Below are positions 1 to 9,549 of a stretch of 64,000 bases of DNA, one piece after another. The notes beneath the pieces are model-generated. The model saw only the letters and a program-made list of their open reading frames with translations. It was not told where the DNA came from and made no database searches. The position numbers and the translations under genes are program-made. How positions within the stretch are numbered: position 1 is the stretch's first letter; the number at the start of each line of letters is the position of its first letter. The stretch is from the NCBI GenBank assembly GCA_037833965.1, contig AP031351.1, positions 26,920,501 through 26,984,500 on the forward strand. Reading direction: 5' to 3'. This DNA is from Marchantia polymorpha subsp. ruderalis (taxonomy: Eukaryota > Streptophyta > Marchantiopsida > Marchantiales > Marchantiaceae).

Positions 1-495
1 TAGCTCTCACGACAGGCGGATGAGGAATTAATCCGCAGACTGCAATCCGAACGCGGGGAATTGAGAGCGCAGCGTGCGGAGGCCGAATTGCAGTTGGTTG
101 TTGTTGAAGACGATCGCCGGCGGGAGGCAGATCGCACGAAGGAAGAGATGGCGAGGCGAGTCACTCACTGTCTCAGGGGCTACGCCCACTGGGAAGTGGC
201 GGCGCAGGAGAAACTCACACTGCGCGAGTTAGAGCTTCGTGCAGCGGGGTTGTTGACAGGTGACAGTCGGAGTCGGCGGCGAGTTGCGAAGAAGCTAGAC
301 TCTTTTCTGTCGAGATCGCGGGACACCATGGCCACCCTCGAGTCGGAGGTTTCCGCGGTGTTGCGGCGTTTGGGATTGTGCAGTCGAGCTGAAGACTGGC
401 AGGGTAGGGAGTTGGTGCGCGGCAGTCCGTCGCGCAGGAGGCGAAGCACAGGTTCTGCGAATTGTAGTGTAGCGTGGTTCCGTGCAGGCGGTTAG
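1..495 (+). pseudogene. C-terminal part of the element protein (copy A)
   Basis: The frame read from base 4 to the stop at 493-495 encodes a charged, Leu/Arg/Glu-rich helix that should form a coiled coil. It then gives the conserved motif VTHCLRGYAHWEVAAQEK and a tail with LESEVSAVLRRLGL, both also in copies B and C. Bases 1-3 form a TAG stop; alignment with copy B suggests it stands where B has CAG, so the ORF is probably interrupted here. No catalytic domain is visible in this part. Confidence 0.6.
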
Positions 496-531
496 CGTAG
501 TGCAGTGTAGTGTTAGTTAGGACTTAGAAGG

Positions 532-560
532 TATAAAGTAGTTCAAGGCGTCTTGCCTTT
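532..560 (+). promoter_or_regulatory. Conserved TATAAAG plus stem-loop in copy A
   Basis: TATAAAG at 532-538 is followed five bases later by CAAGGC-GTCTT-GCCTTT (544-560), a six-base inverted repeat with one mismatch at the outer pair. The same arrangement occurs downstream of the ORF in copies B, C, D and E. It could be a TATA box, a poly(A)/terminator element or a packaging-type RNA hairpin; the sequence alone does not decide. Confidence 0.5.
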
Positions 561-1504
561 CAATTTTTCAGTTTCGGAAGTGCAGATTAGGAACTCATTT
601 TCTCTGCGTGTTTGTGTCCTTAGTTCTGTCACCACGCAAGAGGAGCTACACCTTGGCGGTCCGCATTGTGTAGCTGAAGGCCTTCGGCTAAATGTTCAGA
701 GCTAGTACATTGGTTAGAGACTTGAGTAGTTCGGATCTACACCTGCGGGTGATTGCCGATGCTAAGAGCCAATGACGAGTTAGATACTTGAACAGTTTCC
801 CCCTTACACCTTCGAGTGATTGTTTCTGATTGTACTCCTTCGGGATTTTTTCCCTGAATGCCAAAGTGAAGTTTTGCTACTTCGTGTAAGCCTTGGTTGT
901 AAATTCAGGTTACGCTGCAGCAGGTGCCTTCAGAGCAACCCCTACAGTATTTCTGGAAATGACAAGTGCTTGAGAATTCAAACTCTTCAATAGACTATTA
1001 TGGTGTGTTACTGGAACGTTTCTCAGTGAGTCCTTCCGTGCGGACTTGTGTTCTCGGCGCGTTTTGTGAGTGTTGTTCACCGCGTGTGAGTGACTTCGAT
1101 TCGAAGTAGGAAGTCCAACCCAGGTTCCCTACGCTAGCAAAAAGCTAGTGGAAGGGTTGTAAAAGCCGGAGTTGGGAGTCACTACCCGCAGCTTCGCTGA
1201 GTACTCGCGAGAGACTTCCCCCTGAAATCTTGAGTAGAGGTCCTAACCGATCTCTGGGTTGTGTTTCTGTAGTTTCAGGTGTGTGTGTGTGTGTGTGTTG
1301 AGTGAACTACGCTGCACTGTGCGACCTCCGAGTGAGCTCCGAGTGAACACTTGCAGTATTTCTGGGAGTGACAGTCGCCTGAGAATTCAAACTCCTCAAT
1401 AGTCTGTTAAATGTGACACTTTGTACCCTGTGTGTTCCTCTGTCCCTGTGGGTTCAACCTTTCTACCACTATATTGCAGTTTTAGCCTTTAGTGGGTTAT
1501 TACA

Positions 1505-2400
1505 ATGTGCGCCAGGCTAAGACCAACAACTCCATCAAATTCTAGATCTATTTGACATTCCAGCGCAAAGATATGGCTTCCGCAAGATCCATGCTCCAAG
1601 GTCAAAGGTGTCATGCGAATACGTATCGCCATACATCCTACATCGCTGACATGCTACTCACAAACACACACATACACATAGGACACGAGAGCGTACACAC
1701 TTAAGTGTACCACAACTAAAAAGTACGGGCTTTCCTCACTGGAAACCCGTTGGTCTGATTACCCTACTGGCAAGAAACCGTCACCTTCACAAAAAAAGTC
1801 AAGCCAAACCCACTCCACACTCGGAGATTACAGGTCGATGCTCACGGGCACTACTCCCAACGCGTTAAGCTTGACTCGAAGAACTGACGTTCTTCGAGTC
1901 TCCTTTGACGCTATACCCTACAACCTGGAACCCTAGGCGTTTACTATTTTTAGTAAAACCAAAAAGTACATTCCAGTTGTCGTGCGAATATGTATCGCCA
2001 TACATCCTACATTGCTGACATGCTACTCACAAACACACACACACATAGGACACGAGAGCATACACACTCAAATGTACCACAACTCGCCCTCCTAGCTGGC
2101 GGTCAGGTCCCTCTGACTTTCAGGTAGCCCTATCTACAACTACATGCTATACACCTTCGTGGGTGCATGAACAAGTAGGCCGGGTGCTATGTTTCCCCAT
2201 CGTTAGTCGCCTATCTGCAATTCATAACATGTGAAGATCAAGTCATCTACCCCTTTGAAGTACATCGAGGACAAACCCATCGTCCAGCCGGAATAACATC
2301 GATAGGCGGAGTCAAGCACGACATGTGCCATCCCCTATAGCACCTATCACACACCAACATACGGGATGCTTGACCAGCTGACCTGTAAGAACTGATGTTG
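1505..2400. repeat. Non-coding repeat-rich stretch with flanking direct repeats
   Basis: No gene is visible. Two direct repeats of about 107 bp (1609-1716 and 1978-2083) differ at only a handful of positions. They flank a 261-bp segment (1717-1977) that has a second copy at 26964-27214. That segment contains a perfect 12-bp inverted repeat (1873-1900: GACTCGAAGAAC, four-base loop, GTTCTTCGAGTC). The rest, 2084-2400, has no recognised feature. Confidence 0.6.
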
Positions 2401-2599
2401 TATGTGTGAACTAGAACTAGAATTAGCCAAGGAGTTAATCATGGTTATGATAGTTATAACTAAATCTAGCTAGTTATGACTAAGTCTAGCTAGTTTAGCT
2501 ATAATGTCTATACTTGGCGGAATAACTAGAGAAGTTCTAGAAGATTTGAGTGAGCACTTCTATTTTGTCTTGTACAAAAGTCTAGATTCCAAGAGAAAA

Positions 2600-2985
2600 A
2601 ACTATTGACTTCATGTTTAGTTTTGATTGGTTTGACTAAAGTAAGGAATACTCCATTGGTTAGACTAAGTCTAATGTTGACTTTCACTTTCCACTTGAGG
2701 ATGAAGAGCATGTGTTTATTACTTGTACTAGATATATTGAGATTCGAGTGGCGCATAAAGTTGATGTCAAGAATTTCTTTTCTCTGCTTCAACTCGAGCC
2801 TTATGATTTATGTTGTTACATTAGAGATATTATTAGTTACCGTTCTAGTGCTTTGGGCACTAGCTAGGGGGTTCTTTTGGTTCTCTCCTAGTTTGGAGTT
2901 GGATTGTTTGTATTGTGTTTTTTAGCCTTTTGACCCTTTGGGTCCCACGGGCTTGATCTATTTACCATTTACCATTTACCACTAA
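2600..2985 (+). mobile_element. LINE-like 3' end
   Basis: The frame from 2672 to the TAG at 2865-2867 reads a short peptide with the pattern LEDEEHVFITC. This resembles the zinc-binding tail (zf-RVT) found after the reverse transcriptase of plant LINEs, where an acidic stretch, a His and a Cys recur. After about 110 non-coding bases it ends in tandem ATTTACC units near 2966-2982, as LINE tails often do. A related tail ends at about 31057. The upstream part is degenerate or absent. Confidence 0.45.
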
Positions 2986-3396
2986 GGAAAGTGAAAGTTC
3001 TAGAAGTTTGAAAGGCACAAATGGCATGTCGCCACCTCAATCTAGGTATTAGTAAACATCTAGAAGGTTTAAGAGGCCAATGGCATGTTGCCACATATTG
3101 ATAACTAGTCAACCTTACTATGGTTTATCTTTGTAAAAATAAGTTAGATAGGAATTACCATTTGTTACTATGGTAAATTTTCAAGTAGTTTATATCGAGA
3201 GGTAGGGAAGAGCCTCTCAAGCAAGTTTGGAGAGTTCATATGTAGAGACTTGTTTCATATATGAAAGAGTGACGATTTTTCAGTACCTTGGAGTGTCAAT
3301 GAGTGTGTGAGTTGGAGTGATACCCTTGAGAGATTGTGTAAGAGGGTGTTTGGGCTATGAGTATAATGCGGAATCCTAGTCTTCTAGAACCATGAT
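2986..3396 (-). other. Presumed 3' non-coding end or LTR of the gypsy element
   Basis: This stretch follows the integrase stop of the minus-strand gypsy element and should hold its 3' untranslated region and perhaps its LTR. A partial tandem duplication lies at about 2998-3092, where a TCTAGAAG...ATGGCATG(T)TGCCAC block occurs twice. I found no matching LTR at the other end of the element, so LTR borders are not assigned. Confidence 0.3.
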
Positions 3397-3611
3397 GAGC
3401 TACCGAAAAGCCATCTGAGTCAGCCCGGAGTTTGCAGACCCACACAGCATGCATCTCAAGCCAGCACGTACTATTGCTAAGCTTGGGTCCATAGTGCCAT
3501 CTACGTTTGGGAGGTGGCATGGCGCACAATTGATCACATGATCCACATGATCCTTCCAAACAACGTCGTCACGACCCTCCAACAGGAAAACTCTAGAAGG
3601 TAACACCTCCA
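3397..3611 (-). pseudogene. Ty3/gypsy integrase C-terminal domain, piece 2
   Basis: Minus-strand reading gives VLPSRVFLLEGRDDVVWKDH followed by NCAPCHLPNVDG, typical of the C-terminal end of plant gypsy polyproteins, then a TAG stop at 3397-3399. It is the continuation of the integrase piece at 15210-15878. When element E (3612-15209) and one target-site copy are removed, the frame runs through without a break (..TILRVLE joined to VLPSRV..). This shows that E inserted into an existing gypsy copy. Confidence 0.8.
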
Positions 3612-4111
3612 TGTAATGACAGATAAATACCAAAATGGAGCATATTGGTAAAGATCCGATCCCACGAGGACAGAAACAACACAAAGAGTACCGATTGTCA
3701 CGTTCTTAACAGTCTATTGAGGAGTTTGAATTCTCAGGCTACTGTCACTCCCAGAAATATTACAGGTGTTCGACTTTGAGGTCACTTGGAGGACACACAA
3801 GGCAGCGTAATACACACAAACACATCAGAAACAAGTAAATGCAAAACTTAGAGGTCGATCAAAACCTCAACTTAAGATTCAAGGGGAAAATTTTCCAAGA
3901 AGTACACTCAGAGGACCTGTAGCTAGCAGCCAATTAAGAACCTGGCACTAGCCAGACGCTATTTCAGACGATTCAAATTGAGGCTCCTACTTCGGATACG
4001 GTACCTTCGTCAAACCGAAGTCACTCTTATGCGGTGAACAACACACTCAACTCACAAAACGCGCAGAGAATACAGAAGTCCAAACTAAGAAAACTAAATT
4101 GAAAAAGAACT

Positions 4112-4140
4112 CCAAGGCTAACGCCTTGGACTACTTTATT
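4112..4140 (-). promoter_or_regulatory. Conserved AATAAAG plus stem-loop in copy E
   Basis: On the minus strand AATAAAG (4140-4134) is followed by CCAAGGC-GTTA-GCCTTGG (4129-4112), a perfect 7-bp stem with a four-base loop. It lies just after the ORF end, as in the other copies. Confidence 0.5.
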
Positions 4141-4141
4141 C

Positions 4142-6429
4142 CTAACTACCAAAAACTGTCATCTGCTGCGGTGCAAGCACCGAACATGTCCTACGCCTTT
4201 GGGGTCGGCAGTTGCCGCCCCCTCTAACCTCCGCTCCAAACCTAATCTTTGCAAAACGCATACTAATTCTACCTCTAACTTTGCTACCGCGTCGCGCGAT
4301 CTGATAAGATACGATTCTAACTTCTTGGACAGCCAACGGTGCCTGCGTCCGCTCTTCTTGATCAACTTGGCATCACGATGTTCAATCTCTCGTAACCGAA
4401 GCGCGTTGTGAGATTTGATCTACCACAGCGTGAACCCGCGCAAACATCGGTCCACACGCGCAGTTAAGGCTTCACGTGTCTCTCCCGATATCTGTTGATT
4501 CTTCCCTTCGGCCTCCGTCAATTTTGCCTCCATCTCGCATAACTGCTCTTCAGTTTGCGACAATTGCATCCTCAACTCGCCACACTGTGTCTCCAATTTC
4601 TCAATTAACTCCAGATCCGCAATCCGCGTAGCTTCGTTCTTAGATATCTTCTTCGTCTTTACCGCCAACTCGGTCTGGTACTCTCACTTTGCTTCCTCCG
4701 CGGCAGCCTGCAATTCATCTACCTTTGAGGACTCAGCGTCTTATGCAGTTCTGCAGGCTTTCAATCTCTTCAGAAGGTCTACGCTGGCGCACTTAGCCCT
4801 CTCCACATCTTCACAAAGACTGTCACCAGCTTGCTCCGCCTTCCGTCGCTTCTCAACTTCTTCAGTCAGCTTCCTCTGGAGTGCCTAGTACTTTGCTTCT
4901 GGCGGCTAACTTCTTTGTTCCTTATCAGCGACCTCAAGAGCCAGTTCTCGCTTAACCCGCATCCGGTTGCGCACTATCTCCACGTAGGATTCACTAAGGT
5001 TGCCCTCGGCGTACTTCTCCCGCTTCCGGTCGAGGTACTGGAGCAACAGTACTACCTGCACACTCAACACATCGACGGCATCCAAGGCTGCTGACTGTGT
5101 CTCTTCTGCTGAGGATTCCTCACCCTTCTCCAATGTGATGGTGTCCGTGGAAATCCGAGGTGAAGTCACCTTCTATGGTTCACTCTCGGCTGCTACCACG
5201 GCTTCCATGGCCTTCGCCGCTACTTCTTCTAACGCCACCGGGTCCTTCTCAGTATGTGAGGACACCGTTAAGACCTCAGCGGCCTCTGCCCGAAGTCCCT
5301 TCCGCTGGGTTCTTTCTACATGAACATCTCTCCGTTTCAAGGGAACGTCCTCAATCAACATGGCTTTCCCTTTATCTCTCCTTAAAGCCTGCGACTTCTC
5401 GACAGAGGTCGACCGACCTTCCTTAGTGCAGGACTTCTTCCTAATCGGCTCATCCTTACTCTTGGCCGCTTTCTCCACCGACCATGTTTCTTGACTAGAA
5501 CAGTCCTTCCTCACTATCCTTCTACTCTCAGGATAGCTATCGTCGTCTAGGACCAGTCTCCTGACCTTCATCTTTGACCGCGCCCTAAAGTAAGGTGTTT
5601 GCATCGCGATGAGAGCGGTGCGCTGTAACCGCTCCTCTTCTACTACAGCCTCGTCAATTCAACGCTTCTTTCTTGGCTGGGAGTCCTGCCGACCTCGAGA
5701 TCGCTTCCTCCTCTGCTGAGGAGAACTCCGTGGTTTGCCTTCCAGGTCCGAATTGACTTCGTTGGCTAACACTACCTCCTCTCCTTCCTGCTCAACATTC
5801 CGTATCGGAAACGCTGTGCTCTCTTCAGCAGTCAACAGGTTCATGCCCCGATAGAAATTGATAAAAAACGGGGATAAGTAACTAAGCGATCCTCCAGAGA
5901 GTAGCCCAATGTGTTGTCGGGTTACAGTCCAAAAAATCTGCGCCCAATGGATACGATCTCCGCGTAGAGCTCTCTTGATGAATCCCACCTGCCAAGTCAT
6001 CATGTAGGTGGGTCGCTGCGGCCAAAGGATTTGCATCAAAGCCATCGCGATGTTCCGCCGCATTCGATCTCGATACCACACTATGCGGTACCTGTTCTTC
6101 CCTTTGCGGGGATGCTTGAATATGTCGACGTAAGCTTTCTCCTCTTCTCTCATCACTCGCGCACTCTTAGCATCGAATGTGAGATCGCCGTCGTCACCTG
6201 CGCTTTGTCCCAAGACCTTCCAGTCCCAGATTTCCCAAGTGTCGGGGTGGCCTCTGTAACTCGGCGGTTTTGGCAATCCATTGTTGTCTCATTCTTGTAT
6301 GATCGCGTCGCTCGTCCAATTCCATCCCCACAATAAGAACTCCATCTTCACCAGAATCAAATCACTACGATAAGCTCGTAAGTCATCATCGGGCACTCGT
6401 AGAGCGAGGAGTTTGATCGGCCGCGCCAT
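4142..6429 (-). pseudogene. Element protein of copy E, disrupted
   Basis: The likely start is ATG at 6429 (MARPIKLLALRVP), aligned with MSKVPQLRVSPLRVP of copy B. The N-terminal domain is recognisable across a stop near 6300: FLLWGWNWT, then YRDRMRRNIAMALMQILWP and TYMMTWQVGF. It continues with an acidic/basic middle (5604-5173), a LQYLDRKREKYAE block (5169-4906), a coiled coil with VDRCLRGFTLW (4668-4420) and a LVCVLQRLGLE tail. Several frameshifts and stops separate these blocks. The order matches B, C and D, so it was one protein. No enzyme signature is visible. The N-terminal part loosely recalls plant transposon-associated domains (Transposase_32 or plant mobile domain); that is inference. 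Confidence 0.7.
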
Positions 6430-8411
6430 CGCTAATTTTTGCTCTTCTCATCCGCGCGCCTTTGTCCCGCGTCGACGTCTCAATGTGTTCATGAAATGCG
6501 TGCAACGAGCACCCAACTCCTTGGGTAATCCCCGCCGTCGCAACGGTCTCCCATGCGTGCGAATTGAAGGTGCCGCCATTCAAATTCTTTCCCTAGCGGC
6601 ACTATCTTTTACAGATCTGGTACCCTTCACCCCTTTCTGACTGTGAAGCCTCGATGTCCTCACGTACACCGGTTGAGTACCCTTTCCCCAAGTACCTGTC
6701 TTGGTACTCAAATGAGGTAGTTTGTGGGGCCTACTTTTTTGTTTTTGTTTAAAAATTAACAAAAACAAAAACATATGTGTGTAGAAGATAGCTATATGAG
6801 TTCGAAAGAGTAGATTTATAGGTGTTCTGATAGGATTAGTTAGAAATTGTCTACGTCCAAAAATCTTCGGATCTTCGCGTCTTCGGCGTAGTCTTTTAGG
6901 ACGCACGAAGAGCTGCGTCTTCGGCGAAGAAATCGGAATCAATTTCAAATCATGCAACGGGACGGACGAGGTTCGCACGCGTCGGGAGTTCTACGAGGCG
7001 CAGGAGAAGGCAATGTTAGGGCTTCAAGGGTAAAGGCAGTATGAGGAGACTGCGCGCCGACATTGCGATATCAAGCAAGAACGATCGAGAGCGAGAGGAA
7101 TTGCAATCAAGCCAACCCGCGATTAGCGAAACGCAAATTGAATACATGGCGCCCAAGAAGAGTGAGAAGGTGAGGAAATTGGTTCCCTTGAAGGTGCCTT
7201 ATGAGGAATTGAGACCCTTCAAACACGAGTTGGGGGAACTGCGGCTTGAATTCCTTCTGTGGAATTGGAATTGCGTCTCAGCGAGTATCTGGAAGGAGGT
7301 TATGGACAAGAGCGCGACCGAGGGCGAGGAGCTCCGCGGTAATTCCATGTTGTGGACCATCGAGCATTGGACGAAAGTAATGGGACCGTGTGCGGGAAGC
7401 GACGGAGACCTTCTATTTGACAAGAATAGCGTAGGACTTACGCGCGTCGAGGAATTCTCTTACGGGCCTCTCTTCGAGAGTGGAAGATAGGGAACAAATG
7501 GATGGAAGAGTGTCGATTATAAGGATCCGAAGAGAAGGGCAATCGCGTTAGGGATCATGCACATTTTACGTCCGGCGCGCACGACTTATGTGACGGCCTG
7601 GCAGGTGAGATTCTTCAAACGCATTTTGAAGGGACAGCGCGTAATTGGGCAAGGATCTTTTACGACCTTGTCTGAGTGAATGCGCCTGGTCGATGGACGG
7701 GATCTATGACCAATCATCTTACCCCCTTTCTGGTGAATTTCTATCGAGGAATGGGATTGCTTACGAGGTAGGAGGAAAAACGATTTCCAAGGGAACAGGA
7801 GAGCTTTTTAGTGGAGTCCAGTGAAGGGACCGAAGACGAGAACCGATCTCCCGCAGTTCCAACACACACTACCGCTCGAGGACCAGTGCAGGTGGACGTG
7901 ATTCCAAGGCAGGAGCAGTCAAAGAGACGAGTGGCAAAGAAAAGGAAGGTCGTAAGTGATGATGAGGAGGAATTGGCACACACGGTAAGAAGGATGTATG
8001 TGGATGTGAGTGGAGCCAGACACCATAGAGCTCGCGCAAGAACAAAGAAGAGGGCGAAACGGAGGATGGTGACAATTGACGTGTCAGATAGCAGTGTGGA
8101 GAAGACGGTGGCACCAATTGTGATCACATCCGAAGTCGCAACTAGCGAGGTAATGCGATCTGTGGAGTTAGGGGTACCTTCGGAGGTGTCAATCGAAGAT
8201 CCGGCAGATATACCGGCAAAGCCTTTGAACGAGGGAACGGAATTGGTACGTCCGATTTCTCTGTCTTCAGAGCGGACACGGTCTGCGCAAGGCGAAGGGA
8301 CACCCCATATGAAGATGAACGAGGATCAAGAGAAGGAGTTTACTTTGAGCGAGGAGATTCTGGAACATGTTGTCGCAAGGATAGGAGGGACGGTGGTGGA
8401 AGCTGTGGGCA

Positions 8412-9549
8412 TGTGGTAACACACTTTTTGTTTTTTTGCGGAATTTAAACAATTTTGAAAAAGAAGTACCGAAGCAGTATCTGTAGTTAGGAAATGGTAC
8501 GTTAAATTGAGGAAATTGAGGAGATCGCGGGTCACGAAGAATCACGGAGTTGGGCGCAACGGCGCCAAACGCCTTCGGCAACATCTCCTTTGCTGAGGTG
8601 TCTTTACCCACGCGCCTCCGGCGCGTAGGGAAGGTACGCTTTTGGCACAGACACCTCCGGAGGAAATTTCGCTGAAGACGTCAGAAGCCGGCAAGAACCT
8701 CTGAATGCTTCCGACCTGGAGTGCGCCGTTGGCGCGGGAGAGAAACCTTCATAACGATCAGGATTCACGGTAGTTCTATTTGGTTAAGGTCTCATTGAAA
8801 AGAGCTCGGGACGCTCGTTCTAACGAGCCCAAGAACGCCTGAGATGGATCAGGGACGAGGAAGTTATGAGCCTCGGTAAACTCGCATCCGGCGATGGGCA
8901 GGTTGGGAAAAGACAAAATAGTCGGAGCGTACGCTCCACCGCGGCGAACTCCAGACCGGCGTACACCTTCGGCGAGTATTACGCCTTCGGCGAACTCGAG
9001 GTCGGAAGCCCTCGGCGATGACGAACTCAGAGCCGGCGGACGATGGCGGCGGGAGAATTCAACGTTCAAGCATGCGAGTGCGCGCAGTGCGGAGGCGTGA
9101 ATTCGAGCATGCGAGGGAGAACCGTTAGGCCGCATAGCCGGCTGCGTAATCAAGTGGGGTTGTACCCACTGCCTACGAAGAGCGTTGTGCGATCTTGATT
9201 TCAGAGAAGAAAAGTCTGCTCTCCACTCTCATTCTCTCATTCTTGATTTTGAGTTTTCCAGCTTCAGAGCTTGAGGCGTGCAGCTCAATCGGGCGGAGAG
9301 ATCTTCAGTGAGTTGGAGAGAGTGGAGGAATCAGTGAGCAGGAAGGAGTGCGTAGCAACCAGGCGCGCGGAGGCGAATTGCGCGAGGATCTTGACGGACC
9401 CTGCAGAGAGTTTGAGAGTAGAGAAATTGAGCGCGCAAGGGAGGAGAGAGCAATTTCAGTTAGTGTCTGAGCGGCCGACGCGCAGCGGCGATTGTGAAAG
9501 ATCGAGCGGGAGGGAAGAGCGTCTGTGTGTGCAAGAGGGAGCGAGAAAT
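8412..9549 (+). other. GC-rich leader of copy B
   Basis: This untranslated leader lies between the 5' terminus and the first ATG of the ORF. It holds scattered short palindromes of the type GCCTTCGGC (8570-8579, 8965-8973, 8982-8991 and relatives such as CCTCCGGAGG). The reverse complement of the matching region is present in copy C at 21716-23093. No promoter could be placed. Confidence 0.55.

Larger units (their letters stand above)
1..1504 (+). mobile_element. Copy A, 3' part of the coiled-coil-ORF element
   Basis: Only the right part of this element lies in the window. It matches the 3' third of copy B (8412-13134) in order: coiled-coil C-terminus of the ORF to 495, TATAAAG at 532-538, stem-loop at 544-560, then a long non-coding tail. 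It ends at the same terminus as B, with TTATTACA closing at 1504. The next five bases (ATGTG, 1505-1509) would be the right target duplication, but the left end is outside the window, so this cannot be tested. A GT run near 1280-1300 lies in the tail. Confidence 0.75.
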
